From JADZAI01 sp964390465 (GTDB lineage Bacteria; Pseudomonadota; Alphaproteobacteria; Micropepsales; Micropepsaceae): 64,000 nt of DNA. The notes under the pieces were generated by a model. The model did no database searches. It saw only the letters and a program-made list of their open reading frames with translations, and was not told where the DNA came from. The stretch's first letter is position 1; each line of letters opens with the position of its first letter. Shown here piece by piece: positions 34,135-43,092 of the stretch. The position numbers were made by a program, and so were the translations under genes. The stretch covers positions 186,001 through 250,000 of the forward strand of contig CAYMIJ010000002.1 of NCBI GenBank assembly GCA_964390465.1, read 5' to 3'.

Positions 34135-34641
34135 ATGATGTTTCAATCTCTTATATCTCGTGTCCAAAGTTCGGCGCGTGGCATGGTCGACGAGATTATT
34201 GCCTCGGTTGCACGCAACTCGGCCATTTATGTGCCATTCGCCATTGCCGGTGGATTTGCGATTGCAGCTGGGGCTGCTTTAGCTGTGCGATACTTGGGCC
34301 CAGAGCTGGGGTGTCTGACTATTGCAGCCATATTTGTACTTGTCGGCGTTACCATCCATCAGATTCAGAAAAGGGAAGCCTCAGTGCGGCGGGCTATCCA
34401 CCGTGACAATGCCAACGTGAAGTTTTCAAGCCGTGCAAAAGCCGACATTCTCAATATTGTCACCAAAGCGCATGAGTGGAGCGAGGCCAACCCCCTTGCT
34501 GCATCAGCCATTAAGGCGGGTGCCCCTGTGCTTTTGCCATTGATCGCACGAAAGCTGGTAAGAAACGCGTTGCTCGTGACCATCGTGGGTGGAGCTGCTT
34601 GGGCAGCTTCGGCATATGCTGACCAATCTGGGCAGAGATAA
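34135..34641 (+). CDS. Membrane protein embedded in the stress-response locus
   Basis: The protein has 168 residues from the ATG at 34135. It has two adjacent membrane segments (about 30-72: AIYVPFAIAGGFAIAAGAALA and LGCLTIAAIFVLVGVTI), a basic, charged middle part (QKREASVRRAIHRDNANVKFSSRAK), and a third weaker hydrophobic stretch at the end (LLVTIVGGAAWAASAYA). The layout recalls holin-like or DUF883-like stress membrane proteins, with no firm family. The start is placed here because the EcfG promoter lies inside any longer reading; GAAGGG precedes it. It is 101 bases upstream of nepR. Its role in the stress response is inferred only from position and promoter. Confidence 0.75.
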   Translation: MMFQSLISRVQSSARGMVDEIIASVARNSAIYVPFAIAGGFAIAAGAALAVRYLGPELGCLTIAAIFVLVGVTIHQIQKREASVRRAIHRDNANVKFSSRAKADILNIVTKAHEWSEANPLAASAIKAGAPVLLPLIARKLVRNALLVTIVGGAAWAASAYADQSGQR

Positions 34642-34742
34642 CAGATAAAGATCCACACCCGCTTGATCGGACCGTCTTTCAGAATACTTGTTGGATGAAG
34701 CGCCCTTCCTTGCTACGCGCCATGAATTGAGATTTAACGCTT

Positions 34743-34949
34743 ATGCCGATGTCGCCATCCGAACCACCGCAACATCCTGACGACGCAGTCAATTCCGGAG
34801 CGGAGTCAGGCGCAAATCAATTAGAGCCTGAGGCACAGGCACGCATCGGTCAGAAAATGCGCAAGGTTTATGACGAGATTCTGTCGGAGCCATTACCTGA
34901 TCGTTTTGCGCTCCTGCTTGCCGATCTGGCCAAGACAGAGCGTGACTGA
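34743..34949 (+). CDS. nepR: Anti-sigma factor NepR
   Basis: The protein has 68 residues. The conserved two-helix core is IGQKMRKVYDEILSEPLPDRFALLLADL (about 35-62), the signature of NepR. NepR holds EcfG inactive until phosphorylated PhyR, which mimics a sigma factor, takes NepR away. The acidic, disordered N terminus varies among species. An ATG at 34749 is a possible start. ecfG begins three bases after the stop, the classical nepR-ecfG operon. Confidence 0.93.
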   Translation: MPMSPSEPPQHPDDAVNSGAESGANQLEPEAQARIGQKMRKVYDEILSEPLPDRFALLLADLAKTERD

Positions 34950-34952
34950 GCC

Positions 34953-35501
34953 ATGGCAAACAACGACGCTCTGCAACATGAGATGATGGCTCATGTGCCC
35001 AATCTGCGCGCTTTTGCGAGATCGCTTGCCGGAACACTCGATCGCGCGGATGACCTTGTGCAGGAAACGCTTGTGAAGGCGTGGAAGAATCGGGATCGCT
35101 TTGCAGAAGGTTCCAATATGAAGGCATGGCTCTTCACAATCCTGCGGAACACATTCCTGTCTGAGCGGCGCAAACGTAAGAACGAAGTCGAAGACCGTGA
35201 TGGGGCCATGGCCGAGCAGCTTACAGCGTCTGGTGGTCAGGCTGGTCACATGGATGCATTGGACTTCCAGAGGGTTTTTCACAAACTCCCTGTCGACCAG
35301 CAGGAGGCGTTGGTGCTTGTCGGTCTTGAAGGCTTTTCTTATGAAGACGCCGCGCTGATGTGCGCCACCGCAGTGGGAACCATAAAAAGCCGTGTCAGTC
35401 GGGCGCGCGCGAAACTTGCTGACCTGATGGGGGTGAGCGGTGCCAGTGAGTTTGGTGCGCCTGATGGTCCGTATACGAGTTTCCACCCGGCTGCGGCCTG
35501 A
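34953..35501 (+). CDS. ecfG: General stress sigma factor EcfG
   Basis: The protein has 182 residues and is an ECF sigma factor. Region 2 (HVPNLRAFARSLAGTLDRADDLVQETLVKAWKN) opens the protein, and region 4 (LPVDQQEALVLVGLEGFSYEDAA, GTIKSRVSRARAKLADLM) lies at about 112-165. The region 2 and region 4 signatures are those of the ECF15/EcfG group. It directs transcription from GGAAC...CGTT promoters under stress and stationary phase. It follows nepR by three bases and precedes phyR by 44 bases. Confidence 0.95.
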   Translation: MANNDALQHEMMAHVPNLRAFARSLAGTLDRADDLVQETLVKAWKNRDRFAEGSNMKAWLFTILRNTFLSERRKRKNEVEDRDGAMAEQLTASGGQAGHMDALDFQRVFHKLPVDQQEALVLVGLEGFSYEDAALMCATAVGTIKSRVSRARAKLADLMGVSGASEFGAPDGPYTSFHPAAA

Positions 35502-35545
35502 CAGGATTTTATATAAGTAACGGAAACATGCTGGGGAGTTTGCCT

Positions 35546-36346
35546 ATGTCTGAACCGATCGCGAACGTTATCGCGCCTCAAATTCCATACCTGCGCCGTT
35601 TTGCCCGTGCTCTCTGCGGTTCTCAGGATAGTGGCGACAATCATGTCGCCGCCACGCTGGAGGCACTGGTTGCTGACCGCAGCATGTTTGACACATCTCT
35701 GTCGCCACGAGTTGCCTTGTACAAAGCCTTTGTAACGATGTGGTCGGCTCTCCCCATGAATCGGGAAACTGTTTCTGCCTCGTCTGGCATTGCAACGGCT
35801 GCAGACCGACGCATTGAAACGCTCACCCCTTTGCCACGTCAGGCGTTCCTGTTGACCGCTATGGAGGAGTTTTCCCAGAAAGATGTGGCCAGCATCCTAG
35901 GATTGCCCGAGACACATGTTTCAGAACTCATCAGCAGGGCGGGGCGCGAGATTTCAGAGCAGATTGCTGCGAAAGTCATGATCATCGAAGACGAGCCGAT
36001 GATTGCTCTCGATATTGAAACTCTTGTGACCGATATCGGTCACAGTGTTGTAGGGGTTGCCGCAACACGCACTGAAGCCGTGGCTCTCGCTGCAGAGAAA
36101 AAGCCAGAGATCATTCTCTCCGACATTCAGCTTGCCGATAACAGTTCAGGCATCGATGCCGTGAATGACATTCTCAAAATCATAAATGTGCCGGTCATAT
36201 TCATCACAGCGTACCCTGAGCGGCTCCTGACCGGCGAACGGGCTGAACCGACCTATCTCATCACCAAGCCATTCCAGCCAGAGTTGGTGAAAGCGGTCAT
36301 CAGCCAGGCGCTTTTTTTCAACGAAAAGGGTTCTGCGCCAATCTAA
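35546..36346 (+). CDS. phyR: PhyR: sigma-factor-like anti-anti-sigma response regulator
   Basis: The protein has 266 residues. The N-terminal half copies an ECF sigma factor (IPYLRRFARALCGSQ, then LTPLPRQAFLLTAMEEFSQKDVASILGL) without the promoter-binding function. The C-terminal half is a receiver with E148/D149, phosphorylation site D193 in LSDIQLADNSSGID, T221 in the FITAY segment (the FATGUY type) and K241 in TKPFQP. When phosphorylated it binds NepR and frees EcfG. The ATG at 35546 is chosen because GGGGAG precedes it; 35528 is an alternative. The gene runs in the same direction as nepR-ecfG, whereas in many relatives it is divergent. Confidence 0.95.
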   Translation: MSEPIANVIAPQIPYLRRFARALCGSQDSGDNHVAATLEALVADRSMFDTSLSPRVALYKAFVTMWSALPMNRETVSASSGIATAADRRIETLTPLPRQAFLLTAMEEFSQKDVASILGLPETHVSELISRAGREISEQIAAKVMIIEDEPMIALDIETLVTDIGHSVVGVAATRTEAVALAAEKKPEIILSDIQLADNSSGIDAVNDILKIINVPVIFITAYPERLLTGERAEPTYLITKPFQPELVKAVISQALFFNEKGSAPI

Positions 36347-36450
36347 CCTGATCGTGCTGTTTCATGATGGTGCGTAGGGGGAACAGAATAAACGCGCCAA
36401 TTCTGCTTTGGCACTTGCAGCAGCAATGTCGTGACCACATGCATTCCCGC

Positions 36451-36591
36451 ATGCGCGCGAATATCGGCAATCTCTCAAATGAGCAGGCGAACACCTATGT
36501 CTTTGGCAATCCCTTCAGCCTGGCGACCGACACTGAGGTAGCCCCGTTACCGCCGCGCGCCCTTGGTGTGCGGATCGGCTGGTCTCTCTGA
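36451..36591 (+). pseudogene. C-terminal relic of a TonB-dependent receptor
   Basis: The last 47 codons of an open frame read RANIGNLSNEQANTYVFGNP and end in PLPPRALGVRIGWSL with a proper stop at 36589-36591. This is the pattern of the closing strands of a TonB receptor barrel (GNP loop, PPR, alternating last strand), though with leucine instead of the usual terminal phenylalanine. No signal peptide, plug or other barrel strands precede it, and the frame upstream looks non-coding. It fills part of the 358-base gap between phyR (36346) and the intact receptor that ends at 36705, which lies on the opposite strand. Confidence 0.55.
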
Positions 36592-36704
36592 AATGATGGA
36601 ATGGTGCTGACAGTTCCCTGGCCGCCATTCATGAGCAGCACTTCTATCGTTCTGTGTTCATCTGGCAGTGACAGGCCCGCCACTGCCAGATGACACAATT
36701 CTGA

Positions 36705-39700
36705 TCACAAATCGAATGTGATACCGGCGAAGAAATACCGCCCTATCGCATCCACCGGCGTTGACGTGCGGAACGATCCCGGTGTTGGCATTTCATCGGT
36801 GATGTTACGCACCCCACCATAGACCTCCAGATGATCATTGAGGCGGTAGGCGGCCCGCACCGAATGAGCGGCGACCGCGTTGCTGCGATACGGGATCTGC
36901 AACTGAGCCGGGGGCAGCACCGTGTCGTTTTCAACCAGGAGGACGCTGGTGCGATAGTTCAGGTCGTAGCGCAGTGACAGTGGCCCATCTTCCCAGTTCA
37001 GCCCCAGATTGATTGTCCATTCGGGTGATGTTCCGCCCAGCAAGGTATTTTCCTCGCCGCGTTCGTTGTCGAGCTTGCCATCAAGCGTGCCTTGAAGGTC
37101 CAGCCGCTCCAACCATGTTCCGTTCACATCAACAGTCAAGCGGCCGGCACCGATATCGGTTCCATAGCGCACACCAAAATCAATGCCGGACGTGATGAAG
37201 GCCGCCACGTTCAGCTGCCTGACACTCAAGCCATTAAGGTCGCCGTTGGGGGCACGGCTGAGCAGTGGGCAGAACGGATTGCTGAGTGTGGGTGCATCAT
37301 AGCACGCATTGACGATATCCTGACCCGTCGGCGTGACGATGCCGTTGCTCATCTTGATGCGCCAATAATCAAGCGTCACCTGAAGGCCCGGCGCAAACGA
37401 GGGTTCAAGCACAAGGCCGACTGTAAACGTGCGTGCTGACTCCGCCTGCAGGTTCGGGTTGCCGCCTGAGCTGCCAATGAAGTTCACTGCAGTCGACGGT
37501 AATGTGAGGGTGGGGGGCAGGCCCAGAGCATTCAGGGCTGCCGTGCAGTTCGCGCGGCGCGACGATGAACCAAGATTGAGATTGCCCACCGAACAGGGGT
37601 CGACGGGCAGGAAATTCTGCGGCTGCGTCGCTCCGAACAGCTCATTGATGTTCGGCGCACGAATTGCGCTTGAGAGTGTGGCGCGCATCTTCACGTCCTC
37701 AATCGGCGACCAGATGAGCCGTGCTGCCCATGCGTTGGTTGAACCGATTGTGGAGTAGTTGGAATAGCGATAAGCGCCATCCACGGTGAGTTCGCGCATC
37801 AGAAGGCCGCCGTCCTTTACCAGGGGGAGCGAGACCTCCGTGAACACTTCCCAGACATCAAATTTGCCCGATTGGTCTTTAGCCCCCCGGTCAAACACGA
37901 AGACTGGCCCCGTTTCGATCATTGCAGGAAAATTGATCTTTGAGCTTTCGCGGCGATACTCCGCACCGAGAACGAAACTGGCCGGCCCGCCGGGCAGTTC
38001 GAATCCCAAGAGAGTCGAGTCGCCCTTCAGGTAGCCACTCAGAACGGTCTGCGTCAGGGTGCCAGTGATCGGCGCTGTTGTGTAAATCCAGTTATATGCC
38101 GCAGCATTGGCCACAGGATCATCAATAAAGGCATTGAATGGCACACAGCCGCTGTTTGCGCCTGGGGTGAATGTGATTGCGCCGCCCGCAGGGTTGAATT
38201 TGCTCAGCACGTCGACGGGCGTGTTTGCAAATGCGCCGGGGTTGATTGTTGACCGGCATACCGGTCGACCCTGCGCATCTGTGGTCACATCAGAAGCAGC
38301 AAAGTAACGGTCATCCAGGCGCAGGCTACGATATGATGTCGTGTCCGTGCGGCCGTAGTTAAACGTCACATTGTAGGAAAGGTGATCATTGATATCGCCG
38401 TCCACACCCGTGACAAAGCGCCATGTATCAGAGTTGCGGCTGACCCGCTTGCCGCCGGAATCGATATCAAAGCGGTCATACATAAGTGGCGCGCCAGGCC
38501 CCACGGGGTTGCCGGCCCCGGCTGCAATCGCTGCATTGCGTACAACGGTCGGCAGGAAGGGGTTGTCGTTGAAAGTCCGGCTGATGATTGTGAAGGTTGA
38601 CTGTTGAACTGAGCGCGCCCGTACATTTGAAAATGACAGGTTGGCAAACAACTTGGTGCTCGGCGCGATCTCATAATGCGCCATCAGAGACAGATTGAGG
38701 TGCTCGGTTTTTGGGATGAGGCCCCAATACATGATGCGCCAGAGTTCCGTGCCATTACCGCCAATGGTTGCGGAAGGCACGCCGGCACCCGGCGATCCAA
38801 CCGGATTGCCAGCATCCAGTCGGACTCCGCCGCGCCACGGCCCGCCAAAAATACCGAACGGATCTATGATGCTGTCAGCGGCCACGAATGAATCACGGAT
38901 ATTGCCAAGCAATACGGCTGCCGGTGCGCCCGCTGGCCGAGGTGATGCCGGGTTGTTCATCAGCCAGCGCGAGCCCGTCGAGAACTGTTCGCGGTCTTTT
39001 GCGATGAGTGGGTTCTGGCGATCAAATTCGGCAGACAGTGTGACGTTCCCTTTGCCATCAGCAAAGTTTTTGCCGCCCACAAGCGAGAGGTAATAGCTGG
39101 CTGCGTCGTTTTGCGATGAGAGGCCGGTCTGAGCGCTCACACGCAGCCCTTCGAAGTCTTTCTTCAGGATGAAGTTGACAACACCAGATACGCCGTCGGC
39201 GCCATAGATTGCCGACGCGCCTCCTGTGGTGACTTCAACGCGCTCAACCAATGCAAGGGGGATTACATTGGTATCAACCGCGCTGGTGCCCAGCGGGTCG
39301 GCACCCACATGGCGCTGGCCATTGATAAGCAGAAGCGTGCGTGCAGCGCCAAGATTGCGCAGGTTGAGTTCGTTGACACCCACCTGATTGCCAAATGTGG
39401 AATCAGCGCTTCCGCGTGAACCGGTCAGTGCAGGTATCCTGCTTACGATTGACGTGATGTTTGTTTCACCGCGCGCCTTCATGTCTTTTGCTGAAACCAC
39501 AGTGAGTGGCGTGGGCGAGTCCACGGCGCGTCGGGTAATGCGCGACCCAGTGACAACCACTTCTTCCTGACCTTCGGGAGCTTTTGATGCCGCAGGCGTG
39601 GCCTCACCGGCTACAGGAGATGTTTTTGGGGCCGGCTGCTGGGCTGCAGCTGGCAGCGCACACAGTGCAAACCCCACGAGCGATATGCCGCTGAAAAGGG

Positions 39701-39743
39701 TCCGTTTTACGGACAAAAGGCTGCCTGAAGGCTTAGTGTTCAT
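36705..39743 (-). CDS. TonB-dependent receptor, large type (about 1000 residues)
   Basis: The protein has 1012 residues. A signal peptide (about 1-34, ends ALPAAAQ) is followed by a proline- and alanine-rich linker and the TonB box EEVVVTGSRI near 62. The plug includes LNLRNLGAARTLLLINGQRHV and VERVEVTTGGASAIYGADGVSGVVNFILKKDF. The barrel ends YFFAGITFDL. The plug matches the receptor group with long barrels that is expanded in alphaproteobacteria living on polymers and peptides. It is divergent from a LysR regulator, followed by an exported peptidase, so a peptide or oligopeptide is the likely cargo. The terminal residue is leucine instead of phenylalanine. Confidence 0.93.
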   Translation of the reverse strand: MNTKPSGSLLSVKRTLFSGISLVGFALCALPAAAQQPAPKTSPVAGEATPAASKAPEGQEEVVVTGSRITRRAVDSPTPLTVVSAKDMKARGETNITSIVSRIPALTGSRGSADSTFGNQVGVNELNLRNLGAARTLLLINGQRHVGADPLGTSAVDTNVIPLALVERVEVTTGGASAIYGADGVSGVVNFILKKDFEGLRVSAQTGLSSQNDAASYYLSLVGGKNFADGKGNVTLSAEFDRQNPLIAKDREQFSTGSRWLMNNPASPRPAGAPAAVLLGNIRDSFVAADSIIDPFGIFGGPWRGGVRLDAGNPVGSPGAGVPSATIGGNGTELWRIMYWGLIPKTEHLNLSLMAHYEIAPSTKLFANLSFSNVRARSVQQSTFTIISRTFNDNPFLPTVVRNAAIAAGAGNPVGPGAPLMYDRFDIDSGGKRVSRNSDTWRFVTGVDGDINDHLSYNVTFNYGRTDTTSYRSLRLDDRYFAASDVTTDAQGRPVCRSTINPGAFANTPVDVLSKFNPAGGAITFTPGANSGCVPFNAFIDDPVANAAAYNWIYTTAPITGTLTQTVLSGYLKGDSTLLGFELPGGPASFVLGAEYRRESSKINFPAMIETGPVFVFDRGAKDQSGKFDVWEVFTEVSLPLVKDGGLLMRELTVDGAYRYSNYSTIGSTNAWAARLIWSPIEDVKMRATLSSAIRAPNINELFGATQPQNFLPVDPCSVGNLNLGSSSRRANCTAALNALGLPPTLTLPSTAVNFIGSSGGNPNLQAESARTFTVGLVLEPSFAPGLQVTLDYWRIKMSNGIVTPTGQDIVNACYDAPTLSNPFCPLLSRAPNGDLNGLSVRQLNVAAFITSGIDFGVRYGTDIGAGRLTVDVNGTWLERLDLQGTLDGKLDNERGEENTLLGGTSPEWTINLGLNWEDGPLSLRYDLNYRTSVLLVENDTVLPPAQLQIPYRSNAVAAHSVRAAYRLNDHLEVYGGVRNITDEMPTPGSFRTSTPVDAIGRYFFAGITFDL

Positions 39744-39848
39744 GGACGAATCTCCATTCCATAGAGCTGTTCAACTTTCGCGCCGCTCAGAGCTTTCGTT
39801 TCTCCAGAAGCCCGTATCAGGAACATTTGTTGCTTTGGTGCGGTGTGC

Positions 39849-39882
39849 AGACAGGCTCTCGATCTTTTTCCAAGAGCTGTCT
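39849..39882. promoter_or_regulatory. Imperfect inverted repeat between the divergent receptor and LysR genes
   Basis: AGACAGGCTCT and AGAGCTGTCT form an inverted repeat with one bulged G and a spacer of 13 bases. It lies in the 235-base region between the receptor start (39743) and the LysR start (39979), about 105 bases from each. LysR regulators bind such sites, and this is a reasonable operator candidate, though it is only moderately symmetric. Confidence 0.35.
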
Positions 39883-39978
39883 CAACACATCGCGTCGACA
39901 CAAAATTACAAAAATCCCCAATTGTGGACGCTAAAAAGACGGATAGATTACGTCAATCGCCTGAGTTAGATCGAATAC

Positions 39979-40905
39979 ATGCAAAAAATTGATCTATTGC
40001 AATTGGACGGTCGTGTTCTCGAGACACTTCTGACCGTATTTGACGAAATGTCGGTAGGCAAAGCAGCCGCACGCCTCGAAACCAACCAGTCCACTGTCAG
40101 TCACAGGATTGAGCGTGTGCGGGCAGTTATCGGCGATAACCTTTTCGTGAAGGCAGGGCGGGGCATTGTTCCGACGGTGCGCTGCGAGGAGCTGATTCCG
40201 CTTGTGCGCAAAGCTCTTGAGAATCTGGAAGCCATCGCACGTCAGGGTCAGTTCAGGCCGGGCGACATGACGGACCGGTTTTCCATCTCCGCAACTGACT
40301 ATGAGCGAAGCCTTTTTCTCGCTGACGCAGCGCGGGCGATGCTTCTCGATGCGCCAAGTGTAAGGATCGGCTTCGTATGGGACCAGCATGATGGAGGGGC
40401 TGCTCTGCGTCGCAGTGAAGTGGATGTTGCGCTCGCGCCGTCTCTTGGACGTGAGGAGGACGGTCTGCACCGCCAGCCCCTCTTTGAAGACCGCTTCCTT
40501 TGCTATTTCGACGAGACGAGCTGCAAACCGCCTTCAGATATCCAATCTTATCTATCTGCGCGTCACGTCCGGGTGATTTTTTCAGCCGCTGATGTGAGCT
40601 TTGTCGATCAGGCGCTTGAAGCGCTTGGCCACCGCCGCAATGTCGCCATCGACGCGCCGAGCCTTCACGAACTGCCCGACGTCCTGGCAGGTACGGGTCT
40701 GGTCGCAACGGCGCCCGCACGTCTCAAAAATAACATGCTGTCACGGTTTGCGTGCTGTGCCCCGCCTTTTGTCATGCCCGCATTGACGGTCTTTCAGTTC
40801 TGGCACCGGCGCACGCATGCGTCACCACGACATATGTGGTTGCGCAAGTGCATCGCAGATGCCGCACAACGCAACCTCACGGGTTCGTCAAGGCAGATGC
40901 CTTGA
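39979..40905 (+). CDS. LysR family transcriptional regulator
   Basis: The protein has 308 residues. The N-terminal winged helix (about 9-66: LETLLTVFDEMSVGKAAARL, NQSTVSHRIERVRAVIG) is typical of LysR regulators. An effector-binding domain follows (GDMTDRFSISATDYERSLFL, then DVALAPSLGRE). It is divergent from the receptor gene and 40 bases upstream of the S9 peptidase, so it probably controls one or both in response to a nutrient. The inducer cannot be told from sequence. Confidence 0.9.
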   Translation: MQKIDLLQLDGRVLETLLTVFDEMSVGKAAARLETNQSTVSHRIERVRAVIGDNLFVKAGRGIVPTVRCEELIPLVRKALENLEAIARQGQFRPGDMTDRFSISATDYERSLFLADAARAMLLDAPSVRIGFVWDQHDGGAALRRSEVDVALAPSLGREEDGLHRQPLFEDRFLCYFDETSCKPPSDIQSYLSARHVRVIFSAADVSFVDQALEALGHRRNVAIDAPSLHELPDVLAGTGLVATAPARLKNNMLSRFACCAPPFVMPALTVFQFWHRRTHASPRHMWLRKCIADAAQRNLTGSSRQMP

Positions 40906-40945
40906 CGGCCGCGCCTATTACAGCTCCATCTATTCAGGCATTGAT

Positions 40946-42970
40946 ATGGACACCTCGATGAAACGCTCTCTCGCCTTCGCCTCATTCATGGCGCTTATCT
41001 CTCTTGCTGCCGTGCCCTCGGTTTTGGCCTTTGAAGAAGCCCCCCTCATTCCGCGCTCTCAGTTGATGGGCAATGCTTACAACGCCAATGTGAAAGTCAG
41101 CCCTGATGGCAAGATGATTGCATTCATGCGCCCTTTGGGAACTGTGATGAACCTTTGGGTTGCGCCTGTCACATCACCAAGTGATGCAAAATCCATTACC
41201 AGACTTACGAACCAGAGAGTTATCGACTTTTACTGGTCGGCCAATTCAGGCGCTCTGCTGTTCCTGTCAGACACCAATGGTGACGAGAACTATCAGCTTG
41301 CGCGTGTCACTATAGAAAACGGTGAAACGCTGGACCTCACGCACAATCCGGCGGCGCGCGCATCGGTCATCAAAATCAGCCAGCGCCACCCCGACTATGT
41401 TCTGGCAGCGCTCAATGACCGAGACCCGAAATTCAATGATCTCTACCGCATCAACATTCAGACCGCAGAGCGCGAACTTGTTCTGAAGGGTGACGGCTTT
41501 GCTGAAATCATGGCTGACGACGACCTAAAGCCGCGCCTCGCCAAAACGGCCGATGCGGATGGTGGCTACACCTATCACGCTTATGATGGGACGAAATGGA
41601 AACCCATTCTCCACCGTTCTCTGGACAATTCATTCAGTGCTGTGATGGCCGGGTATCGCGGATCGAAAGACGACGCCCTGATCATTGACAGCGGGGATGC
41701 CGACAAGGCGCAGCTTCTCGCGCTTGATCTCAAGACGGGCAGCGTGAGCGCGATTGCCTCAGGTGTTGAGGCGGATATTCATAACCTTGTCGTTGATGAA
41801 AAGACAGGTGAGCCCATAGCCGTGGCTGAAGAGTATCTGGAATTGCACTGGACTGGCCTCGATCCAGCCATCGATCAGGCATTTCAGGAGATCCGGGCCA
41901 AGGTTGGCCATCCCTTTGATGTCGTCAGCCATTCCCGAGACAACACCTTGTTTATCCTGCGCGTTGCTGATGGCAGCCGACCCGACACCTACATGATATG
42001 GGACCGGACAAGTAATGCGCTTACAAAGCTGTTCTCAACTTACCCGTCTCTCGAAAGCGCGCCGCTGGCGTCGGTTAAGGCTGTTACGATTCCTGCGCGC
42101 GATGGTCTGACACTCACAGCTTACCTGACACTGCCAGATGGCTCCGACAAGAATGGCGATGGCATACCCGATCAGAGATTGCCATTGGTTCTGAATGTGC
42201 ATGGCGGGCCCTGGTGGCGCGACAGCCTCGTCTACGTTCCTGAGAACCAGTGGTTGGCCAATCGTGGCTATGCCGTCCTTTCGGTCAATTTTCGCGGTTC
42301 AACCGGTCTTGGCAAGGCATTCCTCAATGCCGGCAATGGCGAATGGGCCGGCAGAATGCATGACGATCTGGTCGATGCAGCAAGCTGGGGTGTCGCGCAG
42401 AACATTGCTGATCCGTCAAAGCTGGCGATCTACGGACTGTCATATGGCGGTTACTCGGCGCTGGTGGGACTGACATTTACACCTGATGTTTTTGCCTGCG
42501 CCGCTGACATGTCCGGCCCAGTCAACCTAGTCACAACTTTTCAGACGACGCCCCCCTACTGGGTGGCGTTCCGTGAGCAACTCAAGCGCCGCGTGGGCGA
42601 TGTTGAAACTGAGGAAGGCCGTACACTCCTGACCTCCCGATCGCCGCTGACCTTTGCCAGCAGAGTCAGCAAACCTCTGCTTATCGGCCAGGGCGCAAAT
42701 GATCCAAGGGTCAAACAGTCAGAACCAGATCAGATGGTTGCGGCGCTGAAAGCGAACGGCATTCCAGTGACTTATGCCGTTTACGCAGATGAGGGCCATC
42801 TATTGCTGAGACCTGAAAACCGCATTTCATTTTTTGCAATGGCCGAAGCATTCTACGGCCAGTGTCTTGGCGGGCGCGTTGAGCCAATCGGTTTAGACTT
42901 CAAGGGTGCCAACTTCAAAATTATTGAAGGGGCTCAGTATATCCCAGGTCTTCAGGAGAACGCACCTTGA
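40946..42970 (+). CDS. Exported S9 (prolyl oligopeptidase family) peptidase
   Basis: The protein has 674 residues with a signal peptide (MKRSLAFASFMALISLAAVPSVLA, cleaved near residue 28). A beta-propeller covers about 50-370, and the C-terminal alpha/beta hydrolase has the catalytic triad S499 in GLSYGGY, D586 in GANDPRV and H618 in DEGHLL. Enzymes of this group release dipeptides or acylated residues from short peptides in the periplasm. ATG at 40946 or 40958 could start it. It lies 40 bases after the LysR gene; with the receptor next door it forms a peptide uptake and degradation module. Confidence 0.93.
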   Translation: MDTSMKRSLAFASFMALISLAAVPSVLAFEEAPLIPRSQLMGNAYNANVKVSPDGKMIAFMRPLGTVMNLWVAPVTSPSDAKSITRLTNQRVIDFYWSANSGALLFLSDTNGDENYQLARVTIENGETLDLTHNPAARASVIKISQRHPDYVLAALNDRDPKFNDLYRINIQTAERELVLKGDGFAEIMADDDLKPRLAKTADADGGYTYHAYDGTKWKPILHRSLDNSFSAVMAGYRGSKDDALIIDSGDADKAQLLALDLKTGSVSAIASGVEADIHNLVVDEKTGEPIAVAEEYLELHWTGLDPAIDQAFQEIRAKVGHPFDVVSHSRDNTLFILRVADGSRPDTYMIWDRTSNALTKLFSTYPSLESAPLASVKAVTIPARDGLTLTAYLTLPDGSDKNGDGIPDQRLPLVLNVHGGPWWRDSLVYVPENQWLANRGYAVLSVNFRGSTGLGKAFLNAGNGEWAGRMHDDLVDAASWGVAQNIADPSKLAIYGLSYGGYSALVGLTFTPDVFACAADMSGPVNLVTTFQTTPPYWVAFREQLKRRVGDVETEEGRTLLTSRSPLTFASRVSKPLLIGQGANDPRVKQSEPDQMVAALKANGIPVTYAVYADEGHLLLRPENRISFFAMAEAFYGQCLGGRVEPIGLDFKGANFKIIEGAQYIPGLQENAP

Positions 42971-43092
42971 GGCGCTCATGCGAAGACTGAGCCAGCCCTT
43001 CAGGCACTGCCGACTGGTATGATGAAATGGCGGCCTGCTTTTGCCGGAAAGCATGAGCAGCGCTCAAATCTGGTCATTTGGGGAAGATCATC

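Noticed and set aside
39817..39841. Possible EcfG promoter (GGAAC, 16 bases, CGGT) upstream of the LysR gene
   Set aside because: The -10 part differs from CGTT in one of four bases, and nothing else links this gene to the stress response.
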